Origin: Sternotherus odoratus
Taxonomy: Eukaryota; Chordata; Testudines; Kinosternidae
Direction of reading: 5' to 3'
Assembly (NCBI GenBank): GCA_032164245.1
Contig: JAVMKO010000001.1
Span: forward strand, 80,287,892-80,351,891
Length of the DNA stretch: 64,000 nucleotides
Made by a program: the position numbers and the translations under genes. The notes beneath the pieces are model-generated. The model saw only the letters and a list, made by a program, of their open reading frames with translations, made no database searches and was not told the origin of the DNA. Each line of letters opens with the position of its first letter. Positions within the stretch are counted from its first letter, which is position 1. Of this stretch, positions 24,993-35,709 are shown piece after piece.

Positions 24993-26341
24993 ATGGAGGC
25001 AGCCAATGGGTAGCAGCAAAGAAAGCCAAGGTATCATAAATGGATTCTCAGTTCTCATGTTTCCTCTCTCTGCATCCAGTGCAGCTGGACATGCCATGGC
25101 TGAGGAAGGCCTCTCTGCCTTTACAAGTGGAGCATTACCAGGAGATCTCAGTAACATGGTTTTTTTTTAAACTCATTTAATGGTACAGTAGTAACAGTGT
25201 GAGAGAAGGAAGCTGTCAAAGGCTCAGCCCTTCTGGGCTGGAGTGAGGGGTCCTATGGCACATTTTGGGTGGAATGTCCACAGGTGCTCCAGAAAAACCA
25301 GCCCAGCCCACCTCTATCACTCATTATTTTCCTAAATGTGAGCCAACTCCTCCCTATCCCTATACACCACTGTAATCTTTGTAGAAAATATGCAGTGTGA
25401 GGTATCATCCGAAGACTAATAACTTGCTGGTTAATACTATCATAGTGAAATGTCTGGGGAAGCACTATATGTAAAGTTATGAACATAAACTGAAATCATG
25501 ACTGAAGTGTGTTTATCAGACAAGTCTGGGGAGGGGGTAAGCCAGTTTTGCAAAGACAAATGACAAGCTGATGCCTCTAACCAGCTGTCATCAAAGCTGA
25601 TGTGCAATCACCTATCAAATGGTCAGTCATTGGCAAGGATGGGGGCATCAACAAACAGATCAGCATTTTAGCAAACAGCAGCATGGAATCTTTCATCCCC
25701 TGACTCCTGGTCTCTGGCCCCACAGCAGGAATGAACTTTATCTAGAGGTAACCCTCAGAAAAAATGTATTTCAAAGTGTGACTGAAGTTAAAAAACGAGT
25801 GGGTCTTTAATGGACCCATTGCAGCCGTGATTATGTATAGTCCTACTTCCATGCATAAAATTACAATAACTAAATAGGAAGAAGGGAGGGAAAGAATCAT
25901 AAAAATCTTTGTAGAATTTCATTTTTTTTAATTATCCTTGTTGACTATTTTACTAACAGCTCTAGCGTCCTGTAACAAATAAAACTTGAGCTTAACATAA
26001 TACACCTGTCAAATCAATAAATATGCCTTATGGTGAAAATGAGACCTGAAGGAAGGTGGGGGGAGAACAAGTGATTGAGGGGGAGGGTGTCAGGCAGGGG
26101 AGGGGCCAGGGCAGTGGGCGGGGTAAGGGTGTTTTGTTTAAGGTGGACCAGTGCTGTGGCTCTACTGGGATGCTCAGTGTGTGAGCTGCAGCCTGTTCCT
26201 GAGGGAACCAGGGGTGGGAGCTACAGCAGCAAAGCAGTGTGAAGCTCCCCTGGGTGGCAGGGTAGGAAGGACCTGGCCCAGCTGCTCATGGGTCTGGGTT
26301 GAGCCCTGGAATAAATAAATAAGTTGGCTTCCCTTACTTGT
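24993..26341. other. Intergenic sequence, nothing recognised
   Basis: This contains short open frames without family signatures and a few A/T-rich stretches. I see no bounded repeat or RNA gene. Confidence 0.4.
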
Positions 26342-26349
26342 CCCGTGAG

Positions 26350-27061
26350 CAGGGTGGTGTAACCACTAGGCCAACTAGGAGGCCACCTAGGGCACCAAAA
26401 CGCAATGCCCAAATTTTTTTTTTACACTATTGCTGAAAAATGGATGAATAAAGAAAAGAAAAACATTGTTGAATGTGCATTTTATCGTCTTGTTCTCTCG
26501 TACATTACAGCTATAGCCTACGCCAGCTCTGCGTTGCGGGCATAAGCGTACTGCTTCACTACAGTACAAACTGGCAATGACATCATTTTTCTCGTCGTGT
26601 GCAGACTGTTTATAATGCTAAGTTTACTAGTTTTTGGAGGTTATCAACTGAGGCGAACGATTTTTGTTGAGTTGTTTCAGATCTAAGACTATGGCAAGTG
26701 CTGCTGCATCATTTCGCTAATACTTTGTGTTAATTGTGTGTGTGTATGTTAAGTATTTGAGTGCATATGTTTATGTGCGATATGCGTGTGTAGGTTGTTG
26801 AAATTTGTCACATTGATATGGTCAGTTGTATGGCAGAGTATCCGTCATTCTAATTTTATAAATGTTATTAATAGCAATAATTGGATATTCTAAAGGTAGA
26901 ATAAAATGTAGTAGATTTTGATAGGAAGGAAGGAAGTATATGTGACTAAAAAGCGTGTATTTTTGAAAGTTCATAATAAGCGATGCTCCTGGTGGGAGGG
27001 GAAGAGGGGGCACAGGGCGGAAGTTTCACATAGGGCACAAAATATCCTTGCACCGGCCCTG
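26350..27061. mobile_element. Non-autonomous hAT element, 712 bp, 7/8 TSD
   Basis: The ends read CAGGGTGGTGTAACC and, inverted, CAGGGCCGGTGCAAGG, and both sides continue with a GGGCACAAAA-like word a little further in. The flanks are cccgtgag (26342-26349) and cctgtgag (27062-27069), matching 7 of 8. The A/T-rich interior has no intact frame. A related end (CAGGGCCGGCTCC) appears at 63843. Confidence 0.78.
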
Positions 27062-27205
27062 CCTGTGAGTGTGAACACGAACCCTTCCGGTCTCTATTTC
27101 CCCATCCTCCCGCAGCCAGGGAACGCAGGGGCCCCATTTCTAAGAGACCGTGGCTGGGCGCCCACAACCTCACACAGCTGCTATCGCCTGCTGGATGCTG
27201 TAGGG

Positions 27206-28371
27206 CAAAGCTTTCCAAACTGTGTGCTGCGACACATTAGTGTGTCGGCGGCAGTGTGTAGGTGTGTCGCGCGGAGCTCCCTTACTTGCATCTGCTTCCC
27301 TTGGCCCCTCCCCGGAACTTCCTAAAGCAGCTAATGTTAAAGCAGCTAAAAGCACTACCTGGCCAAAACTGCTGGAAAGCTGCTGCTGCTGCTGGAAAGC
27401 AAGCTGCTGCTGCTGCTGCCAGCTTGGCCAGTGCTGGCCAGCAGAAGGGGGGCGGGAGGGGGCAGAAAGCCCACTCCCCTCCCTCCCTCCGCAGAGACAG
27501 TCGTGGGAAGGAGGATTGCACCGCGGCCATGGCAGGAGAGCTCTGTGGGCCTTGCCTGCAAGTGCTGGGAGGGGGAGGGAGGAGGAAGAGCCCAGAGAAC
27601 CTCCCCCTGCCCCGCAACCTGGCTCTGCCTCCCCCCCCAAGGGTCCCCTGGCCTCCCCTTGCTGCCCCCTTACACCTTCTCCCTGGGAGCAGAGCGTCCC
27701 TTCTCTTCAGTTCTGTGCAGCAACATGCTGCCTCCATTGCTGCAGGGTCCTAGCGCCCTCCTTCTTCTGCTGCCTGTGATGGGGGTGAGTGAGTATGCTG
27801 CTGCTGAGGGGTGGGGGCAGGAAAGGAGAAAGCTGACCCAGAGCTTGCTGCTGCTGGCAGGGAAAGGGCTGGGGGGAGTCCTCCTCTCTGGCTCCAGTCC
27901 CAGAGCAGCCTGCCTACACCAATCCCAAACTTATCCCCAGCCCTGCTCTACCCCAGAGCCCACACCCCAACAAGAGCTTATCCCCCCCCGCACCCCAATC
28001 CTCTTATTCCACCAAATATTGAAAAGCTGTGTTCATCCCATCAACCTCATACATCCCATTAAAATGGTAAGTAGTTATTGGTGTTATTCAACTTTAATTC
28101 TTGCAGATATTTGCATACTGTTACTCATAAATGACAACAATGTACTGTATGTTATTTTACAAATCATATATTTTAAAAAATATAAATGAAAGGTTTTCAT
28201 GAGATATGTTGTGTCCCCATACATTTCGTTATTACAATTTATGTATGTGTCCGTATCTCTTATAACGGGTTAGTTTAACCTCTGGTTTGCTAGTAAAACT
28301 GAATTACTGTGTCGCGAAATGATGCATGTCTAAAAAGTGTGTCACCAACATGAAAAGTTTGGAAAGCTCTG
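27206..28371. mobile_element. hAT element, 1166 bp, abutting the TMEM184B promoter
   Basis: The terminal inverted repeats are CAAAGCTTTCCAAACT and, inverted, CAGAGCTTTCCAAACT (15 of 16). The flanks ctgtaggg (27198-27205) and ctataggg (28372-28379) match 7 of 8. The left two thirds are GC- and CpG-rich with a (CTG)n tract near 27380-27420; the right third is A/T-rich. Long open frames on both strands (for example 252 codons at 27431) have low-complexity composition and no transposase motif. The right end lies 25 bp from the first promoter repeat of TMEM184B. Confidence 0.85.
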
Positions 28372-28396
28372 CTATAGGGGGATAGTGCCGGGGAAG

Positions 28397-28474
28397 GAGG
28401 CGCTGCCCCTTTAAGAGTCCCGGGGTGGGCGGGGGGAGAGAGAGAGAGGGAAAGAGGCGCTGCCCCTTTAAGAG
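28397..28474. promoter_or_regulatory. TMEM184B: Duplicated 21-bp GCCCCTTTAAGAG-containing motif
   Basis: Two identical 21-bp copies sit at 28397-28417 and 28454-28474, 57 bp apart, each containing GCCCCTTTAAGAG. They lie just upstream of the CpG island and are separated by a G/A-rich spacer. They could be a duplicated promoter element, since TTTAAG is weakly TATA-like, or a repeat remnant. The factor is unknown. Confidence 0.6.
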
Positions 28475-28489
28475 AGCGCTGGTTATGTC

Positions 28490-28771
28490 ATCCTTTCGCT
28501 CCGCCCCTCTGGCTGGGCGGGGCCTCGCGCGCTCTCTGCGCAGGCGCTGCGGTGACTCCCCGAGGGACCCGGCTCCCACCTTCCCCGGCTCGCGGCGCAG
28601 ACAGCGACACAGAGACCAGGGGCAGCGCGAGGGGCAGCCAGGGACCTACCCAGGGGCGCGCGGCCGCGGCATGGGCTCGTGAGGGCCCCTCCCCTCCCCC
28701 GAGCGAGCGAGCGGGACAGAGCGGCCCCGGGGGGAGAGGCGGCTCCGGAGAGCGCCCGGCCCCGCCGCACG
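28490..28771 (+). promoter_or_regulatory. TMEM184B: CpG-island promoter and non-coding exon 1 of TMEM184B
   Basis: This is a dense run of CpG dinucleotides with a GC box, GGGCGGGGC, at 28515-28523 and an NRF1-like palindrome, TGCGCAGGCGC, at 28537-28547 (one base off TGCGCATGCGC). A splice donor, gtgaga, at 28772 follows cccgccgcacg and would end a 5'-UTR exon; the transcription start is probably between about 28540 and 28620. A three-codon upstream frame (ATG GGC TCG TGA) lies at 28671-28682. No other gene on either strand claims this island. The link to the coding exon at 46851 is inferred from strand and synteny. Confidence 0.75.
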
Positions 28772-28799
28772 GTGAGAGGGGGCGCTGCGGGCGGGCGGG

Positions 28800-29540
28800 C
28801 ACTGAGCAGCCCGGTGCAGCGTGGCGCTGGTTGGCACGGAGCTGGGCGCTCCGTTGTGGCGGGGTGCTGGGGGGGATAGTTCAGTACGGATCGGTGTGGC
28901 GCTGGGTGCATGGTACTTACTGGCACGGTGTTGCCTGGCACAATATGATGCTGGCTAGTAAGCTGCTGGGCATACTTATTAGTGTGGCGCTGATCGGCAC
29001 GGTGCAGTGGTGCGGGGTGGCATGAGGCAGCATGGTACAGAACGGTACATGTTAAGTGGTGGTACGTGGCATGGTGTGATGCTGGATACTAAGGTTCTGG
29101 GCAGTGTGGTGGGTGCTGGGGGGGTACAGTGTGGTACTGATTGGCACAGTGCAGTGGTGCTGGGTGGCACTTGTTGGCATGGTGGTGGAAGGTGTAGTGT
29201 GGGATAGCATGGTACCGAATGGTCCATGAGAAGTGGTGCTGTGTGGCACGGTGTAGTGCTGGATACTAAGGTGCTGGGTTGTGTGGTGGGGGCTGGAGGG
29301 TACAGTGTGGTACTGATTGGCATGGTGCAGGGTGCTGAGTTGCAAAATGTGATGCTGGATACTAAGGTGCTGGGTGGCACAGTGTGTGTGGTACTGGGTT
29401 GGCCCTGAGTGGTAGCAATTGGCTCATGGGGTGACCCCTGGTGTGGTGTGGGGTGACACTGAATTTATGTAGCATGGTGTTGTGTGGCACAGCTTGGTTC
29501 TGAACTGCACTGAGTGGTGTATAGAGGCATGGAGCAGTGT
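28800..29540. repeat. Degenerate GTGGTGCTGG-rich minisatellite
   Basis: The sequence keeps recombining a few words: gctggatactaaggt (29081, 29258 and 29354, with a related ctggctagtaagctg at 28951), tacagtgtggtactgattggca (29133 and 29299, written with small changes), and many tggcacggtg/tggcatggtg. Spacing is irregular (131, 177 and 96 bp), so it is a higher-order or much-rearranged tandem array. It begins directly after the TMEM184B promoter, at the start of intron 1. Confidence 0.8.
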
Positions 29541-29937
29541 GGCATGACAATGCTGAGTCGTCTGTAGAACACGATGTAAACTGTATTATTACTCAGGTGT
29601 ATGTTTTATATGATGAATTGTAGATTTAGGTGGTGCGTATTTAGAACAAGAAGGGGGCTGTGTATGTGCAGCAGGTATGTATGTAGCTTATGTAACATAC
29701 ACTATACAGTGTGAGGTGTTCTTGTGGGATAAGGGTGTGATCTCCAATGTGACAAACCCTGTAGAATGCATTGTATGTGTGCTGTCTGGTCTATAACATG
29801 CAGTGAGAGAAACAGTAGTATGGACCTATGGTAATGGCACTCATATTGCCTGTTTAACTTAACAAATCTAGTGAAGCACTACTGTGTTCTTAGGACTTTG
29901 GTTGCTATGTACGATGCAATTCAGGGTTGGCCGATGC

Positions 29938-30230
29938 AAGGTGATGTACTTTGGAAGGAATAAATTTGAAGAACTCATGGGTTAACTAACTCAGGAGAAG
30001 GAGCTGAGCATTGTGGACAGCTCCATAAACACCTCTAGTCTGCATGAAGCAAAGCAGGTGTGAGAAGAAGGGGAGCTAGGATAACTAAGGAAAACATTGA
30101 AAATGTAGTGCTGGTATGAATCCATAGACATGATCCTATGGAATACTAAGAAAAGGACACAGTAAAAATAGAGGAGATTCAGAGAGGAGCAATGAAAGTG
30201 ATGTGTGTGGAACTGTCTGGAGAAAACAAA
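29938..30230 (+). mobile_element. CR1 LINE ORF2/3' fragment
   Basis: The words gatgcaaggtgatgtacttt, gagctgagcattgtggacagctcc and gcaatgaaagtgatg follow the CR1 order downstream of the reverse-transcriptase domain ('cattgtggatagttc' region). It is diverged and broken, with approximate boundaries. It lies in TMEM184B intron 1. Confidence 0.5.
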
Positions 30231-30770
30231 AACACTGTGGCGCTGGTTCAGTTTCACCCAATTTTCTGCCTGTGCAGCTACTCTTCAACCTGCCTAGCAG
30301 TATGGGAAGCCTGGGCTTCCAGGGTCTGTGGCACTGGAGCTGCCTGCCACGCAGACTGCTACAGGGCTGGGACATCTTTCCCTTTTGCAGAGAATTTTGA
30401 AAATGTTGGTTCCTAATCCAAATGAAACCAAATTTCAAGATACCTCTCTGAAATGGAATGACCTTTCTCCACCCAGTTCTTCCTTGCTGGCTTAGTAAAG
30501 CACTTTACTAGCTATGCTAGTCTTAAACCAATGGTCTTTTTGAGTTCTGTGATTGAGGGTCTTATTCTTCTTTCATTTCATGTCCTCATTTTCAATTGTT
30601 TCTTTGCACTGATGGATATGGAAATGGGCCCCCTTCTTTACCTGCATGTTCTTCTTCATAGAGGTGTCTGTTTCTATTCCCAGCAGTTTGAAGGAAGTCA
30701 CAAAGCTCTTGCTAGTGACAGAAATGGCTGGGTAGGAGAAAGCAATAAAAATGCAAAATAAAATTTCTAT

Positions 30771-30900
30771 TTAGCACCAGCTTAGTCAGGATTCCACTGT
30801 GCTAGGCGCTGCACAAACACATAGCAAAAGAGAGAGCCCTTGCCCCGAAGAGTGTACAGTCTAAATAAACACTCACTCTCACCATACAGCAAGGTAAGTA
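30771..30900 (+). repeat. Dispersed repeat with GTGCTAGGCGCTGCACAAAC, copy 1
   Basis: The landmark tgctaggcgctgcacaaac, then gccc(t)tgccccgaagag and tacagtctaa, recurs at about 50590-50690 and 56085-56150. This is a recognisable old amniote interspersed repeat tail. I cannot assign its family with certainty. Confidence 0.55.
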
Positions 30901-30902
30901 AG

Positions 30903-31090
30903 GGCTTGTCTATATGAACAGTTAGTGCATAGCAAGTTGGGGGGGTAAATCTACCTTATGCTGGCCTGCTTTGCACTGACTGACGGTATGAACCCTGCTG
31001 CTGAACATTAGAAGTTCTCTAGTGTGCTTTGATCTACTCCAGTTTCCATAGGCAGCTTGTGAAAATATTTTTTTGGTGGAGGCTTCCTGC
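30903..31090. repeat. Harbinger-like MITE fragment
   Basis: The left end, gggcttgtctatatgaacag, resembles the GGGCTTGTCTACAC terminus of the element at 424. No matching right end was found, so this is a truncated or degenerate copy. Confidence 0.4.
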
Positions 31091-31645
31091 CACAGTGGCA
31101 GCTCCTGTCCTGCAGGGCTGGGTTCAGCTCCCCGTTTCAACCCATTGGCTCTCACTGCTCCCAAGTTTGAAAGAGCCGAACAATGTGTCCCTTAATGTGC
31201 AATTTTGCATGCAGGCAAGACCCCTCCCCAGCAATATCTCACCTACCTTGCCCCTTTCCTGGTCCTGGTGTCAGTGAAGGTGGGGCCTCAGATTTCCTCT
31301 CTTCCACTGGGACTCTTGCCTTGTCCCAGCAAACCTCATCCCAATCCTCAATAGGGGGACTCTACTCCATGCCAACCCCAATTCCTCTTCTTTGAAAAGG
31401 TCTCTCCATCTCACCTGCTGCAGCTCCCTGAACACCACGGTTCCTCTTCCTTATGGTCTGCTCCAGACACTGCTCCTGAGCCTCCCTGTCTGGCAGAGCC
31501 TTCTGCAAATGACACTCTTGACACTTCAGACTTCCAAAGAAGTGCTGCTGAGAGCCAGGAGCCAGTACCCCCGTTGGGACTGAGGTATCTACCTGCTGGC
31601 AGTCCAGCCCATTGGCAGGAGCCCTCCCTTCACAATGCTCCATCC

Positions 31646-31848
31646 CAGGGGTTCTCAACCTTTTTTTTTCCTGCCGTGTTGATCTGCAGGATCGGGCAGC
31701 TCCACCCCTCAGAGTGCTGCTCGTGTGGCCTGCTGAGGTTGGGGGGGGGGGAGGGGGAGCGAAGGAAGGGCTGGGAGCAGCCTCCCCGTCCGGGAACTCA
31801 GGAGCTGGATGGGAAGAGCCCGTGGGCCGTAGTTTGCTCACTCCAGTG
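31646..31848. mobile_element. hAT-like remnant
   Basis: It starts CAGGGGTTCTCAACC and ends ...gggccgtagtttgctcactccagtg, words typical of hAT non-autonomous termini. The two ends are not good inverted repeats of each other and no 8-bp duplication is visible, so this may be a chimera or a decayed copy. Confidence 0.4.
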
Positions 31849-32217
31849 CTAGAGGGATTGTATCTCCCAGCTGGCCTGGGAACGCTTGGGAATCCCCCAG
31901 GGGGAGCAGGAACACATTGCGGACATAAGGGAGATCTGTTCCTTCCTACCCTCCAGGCTGTTTCTGTGACCCTCACCAGGGAAAGTGTCATGAAGAAGAC
32001 AGCCTTTAAAAAAGTGAAATGTGAATGCTGCTCTTCCACTCCCGCCACCCTTCATCTTCTTTCTGACTGTTCTATGAATGTTCCATAGCAGCGAGAAAAC
32101 TGAGGCCATGAAGCACCACCTGTTTCTCTTTTCTGAGGCTTTAGGTTGTTCTGTGCAAGCATGGATTACATAGCTCCGCCTCATTGGGTAATTGGGCTTC
32201 GCTGCTATGCTATTGAA

Positions 32218-32579
32218 TAGGGGTGGAGAGCCTTACTGAGCCTTTGAGCCGCATACAACAATCTTCAAAAGTTCGAAAGCCAGGGTGCTTCTGCTGGGAC
32301 TTGGAGCTTCAGCCCTGTGGGAGGCCCCTGATGGGCCTCTGAGCTTCAGCCCTGCTCCTGCTGAAGCCCCGAGCCCTGGCAGGTGCACTCTGTGGGGAAG
32401 AAGCCCTGAGACCCCCCTCCCTGGTGGGCAGAAGCCCCTCCCCCCCACTGCAAGGCAGAGGTCCCGAGCTCACCCCACATCCCCCATCTGGTAGGTGGGG
32501 GATGTGGGGAGCTCCGTGAGCTGCTCTTTAACAGTAAAGAGTTGCATGTGGCTTGGGGACCACAGTTTGGCCACTCCTG
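32218..32579. mobile_element. Non-autonomous hAT element, 362 bp, 7/8 TSD
   Basis: The left end is TAGGGGTGGAGAGCC, the right end inverted is CAGGAGTGGCCAAAC. The flanks ctattgaa (32210-32217) and ctatagaa (32580-32587) match 7 of 8. The interior is C/T-rich with repeated gcttcagccctg words. It is non-coding and lies in TMEM184B intron 1. Confidence 0.75.
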
Positions 32580-32587
32580 CTATAGAA

Positions 32588-33584
32588 TCTTCCTGGTGCA
32601 TATGAACACCACGGACTACTCTTGTAAGGAAGCTTCTGTGTGTAATTGTCCATGGAAGTTTAGAAACTAAGCCTCTTTGCCTTTTGAGGGCTATAGTGAC
32701 TGCACTCTGATATCAGCCTCTTAAAGGACTGGGTGTTCTAGGAGCCGTGTTCTTTCTACTGTCTTGTCCACCCATCCGTTTTACTTTTTCTATTGACGTT
32801 AGGTGCTACGTATCATCCCGCTTCCTTCTCTCATGATCCCTATGCTGGAAGAACAGCTTCCTGCCAAAGCACCTGGGACTTGGTTAAAGCAATCTGAAAC
32901 TGAGTATAGTCCTAACATAGCTAAATATTTTGTTTACACTAAAATAGCCATTAAAATGTAACCGCAGTTGTGACTAAAAACCATCCTTTAGTAAAGCTTT
33001 TCCATTTATAGTCTAAAAATTGGGAGGGAGAAATTGAGGTCCGTATCTGGATGCTGCATGTTCCACCCCCTGAAGGTCATTGCAGCACAAACTCAATCAG
33101 TTTAAGCAATGATAGTGGGACGTCTGAAGAGTAAGCAATGTTTCAAACACCCACCAGTATCCATTGAAATGAGGTTCAAGGAGAAGATCTTGTTTCTATT
33201 TACATCGCTCACTATTTTAAAAACCAACAGGGTGTTTGTGTGTGTGTGTGTGTTTTTCCATTATAGTGCAAGTGAAGTGCCTGAGTAGGCAACAGAGCAA
33301 CCTGTATCCAGGGATGATGCATTGTGCAGACAAGTCCCTGAGAACCTCATTGCAGCTGGGCATGACAATGCCTTTATAACCCCTGAGGTACATAATTTAC
33401 AGGAAACTTGAAAGGGGGAATAGCCAACATGCTCTGCCTGCAGCATCGAATGTTCTTTAAGCCACACAACGAGTGGTGTTGGATTTTTATTCCCCCCTCC
33501 TCCCACTCAAGGCTGTCCCTGAGCAGTGACAGCAGCAATATTTGAGGAATCAGGAGTATGATATGTAAGACATGGGAGATGGTT
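32588..33584. other. TMEM184B intron 1 sequence, nothing recognised
   Basis: There is no exon, RNA gene or bounded element here apart from a short (GT)n tract at about 33236-33252. Confidence 0.4.
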
Positions 33585-33876
33585 GTCCCACTCTGCTTGT
33601 CACTGGTGAGGCCTCAGTGGAGTAGTGTGTCTGGTTCTGGGCTCCACGCTTTAGGAAATAATCCAAAGGAGAGCAACAAAAATGATAAAAGGTTTAGAAA
33701 ACCTGACCAGTGAGGAAAAGTTAAAAATCTAGGCACATTAGTCTTGAAAAGAAGGCTGGGGCAGGGAACCTGATAAGTCTTCAAGTATGTTAAGAGCTGT
33801 TATAAAGAGGACAGGATCAGTTGTTCTTCACATCCACAGAAGGTATTACTAGAAGCAGTTGGCTTAATATTCATCA

Positions 33877-34640
33877 CAGTGGATAAAAATCTTTTTATTT
33901 AAATCAGATTTTTTATTGTTTCACTTATTTTTTCTGTTTTTAAAAGTAGATCTGTTTAAAATGAATAAAAATAGGGAGTGAGGGAATGAGATCTATTCAT
34001 TTTTAACGTTTGAAGGATAGCCTAAGTAATTTAGGAGACCGTCTCATTTTCAAGAGACATAGGGAAATAGGAACTTAAATTCCAGTCAGTTTCACTCAGG
34101 CATATATAAAAATTTTCCCATGATGATTTGAAATAATCAGTTTAATTCATGGACTACAGTTAATCCCTCTGTTCCTTTAATAAATACATTATTTGTAAAT
34201 GTGGAACATGTTTTGATAAGAGAAGTGTATGTATCCAAAACATTTAAGGTTGTTTCATTTAATAAAAATAAACAAATGAAATATGGTAACACATAATATT
34301 TAATTAAATTCCAGATACCTTCCTAATGCAGTGTGATACAAATCATGAGCAACAATGATCTAGTAAATAAGCAATATCATTCACCATTTTCTAACGTACT
34401 AAAATGTGTCAATAAGAATCTGAAAATATTAAGCTATACATTTAAGCAATTATATATAGTTAACCCTTCGAGCTAGCAAAAACTCTAGTTAAAAGGCTCT
34501 ATTTAGTGTAAATCAACATGTTTTAATGTTTAACCAATGAAAATGCACTTTTCTTAGAAAATGAGTACAAATTGAAAAGTTTATTAACATTTATTTTAAC
34601 TTGAGGCTTGCTTCTTGGTGATTTAAATCAGTCCACCCTG
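33877..34640. mobile_element. TIR element with CAGGGTGGA-type ends, copy 1 (nested in CR1)
   Basis: The ends are CAGTGGATAAAAATC and, inverted, CAGGGTGGACTGATTTAAATC. The A/T-rich interior is shared with a second copy at 40554-41204, for example cattcaccattttcta followed by tactaaaatgtg and aatctgaaaat. No clear duplication flanks this copy, but its position inside a CR1 fragment shows it is an insertion. Confidence 0.75.
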
Positions 34641-34787
34641 GCAATAAGGTAGAGGTTGGTTGAATAACTTTCTAACTATAAGGATAGGTAAGTACTGGAA
34701 GAGGTTATCAAGGGAGATTGTGAAATTTTCGTCACTGGAGGTTTTTAAGAACAGGTTAGACAAACACCTGTCAGGGATGGTCTAGGT

Positions 34788-35096
34788 CAGGAGTTAGCAA
34801 CCATTCAGAAGTGGGGTGCCGAGTCTTCATTTATTCACTCTAATTTAAGGCTTTGCGTGCCAGTAATACATTTTAACATTTTTAGAAGGTCTCTTTCTAT
34901 AAGTCTAGAATATAGAACTAAACCATTGTTGTATATAAAGTAAATAAGATTTTTAAATGTTTAATGAGTTTATTTAAAATTAAATTAAAATGCAGAGTCC
35001 CCTGGACCAGTGGCCAGGACCCGGGCAGTGTGAGTGCCACTGAAAATCAGCTTGCGTGCTGCCTTTGGCATGCATGCCATAGGTTGCCTAGCCCTG
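34788..35096. mobile_element. Non-autonomous hAT element, exact 8-bp TSD, nested in CR1
   Basis: The left end is CAGGAGTTAGCAACC and the right end inverted is CAGGGCTAGGCAACC. The 8-bp duplication gtctaggt at 34780-34787 and 35097-35104 is exact. The duplicated bases are part of the CR1 sequence ggtctaggtttacttgg, proving insertion into the LINE. Length is 309 bp. Confidence 0.92.
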
Positions 35097-35460
35097 GTCT
35101 AGGTTTACTTGGTCCTGCCTGAGCATGTGGGAGTTAGAAGGGGGAAGGTGGAGAAGATGACCTCAGGGTCCCTTTCTATGTAACACTTCTGCCCATCAGA
35201 GTTGGCAGCAACAAGGGCCGGGTTCAGTATCCAGGGGTTCCATTCTAAGGACACAATACAAAACCGGCTCGAGCCCCCACCCAGTGACCTGGGACAACAA
35301 TATACCACCCTTCTGGGCGCCTCTAAGAGGCAATACTTCCCCTCTCGCAAGCACCGAGTCTGAGTGTACCAAAACCCCTTTAATGACAGAGAGAAACACT
35401 GTGGCATATTATTGGGTAAATACCACAAACAAAAGTCACAACCCAAACCATGAACCAGAA

Positions 35461-35461
<1 letters not shown>

Positions 35462-35494
<33 letters not shown>

Positions 35495-35495
35495 A
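35462..35495. repeat. Poly-C and (CA)n tract
   Basis: A run of about 18 C followed by alternating CA, inside TMEM184B intron 1. It has low complexity and no function that I can support. Confidence 0.9.
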
Positions 35496-35709
35496 CACGC
35501 CAATGGGCAGTGTCCTTTCCCTTGGGTTCTTGAATCCCACAAGCCCCAAAGTCCCCCAAAGTCCAACAGCCCCAGCAGAGTTCAAAAGTTCATAGCGGAG
35601 TTGTACCTCCCCACCGAGGTGGGGGGGGGCAGGTTATGGGGCACCTTACGTGGTCAGAGGCCGACTGCCCCGCCTCTCCAGTCGTGCTGTTCACTCCACT
35701 AGCCGCCCT

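Larger units (their letters stand above)
33585..35150 (+). mobile_element. CR1 LINE 3' region broken by two DNA-transposon insertions
   Basis: CR1-type sequence begins near ctcagtggagtagtgtgtct and runs through gagcaacaaaaatgataaaa and agcagttggcttaat. It resumes after the first insertion at ggtagaggttggttgaataac, continues through aacaggttagacaaacacctg, and resumes again after the second at gtctaggtttacttggtcctg. The same order without interruption is seen at 42312-42755, which confirms that the intervening blocks are insertions. Confidence 0.8.

Noticed and set aside
27431..28189. 252-codon frame as a gene
   Set aside because: It lies wholly within a hAT element, is low-complexity, has no recognisable domain, and competes with equally long frames on the other strand.
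28483..28941. Antisense frames across the CpG island as a divergent gene
   Set aside because: GC-rich DNA keeps frames open by chance; there are no conserved motifs or splice pattern on the minus strand.
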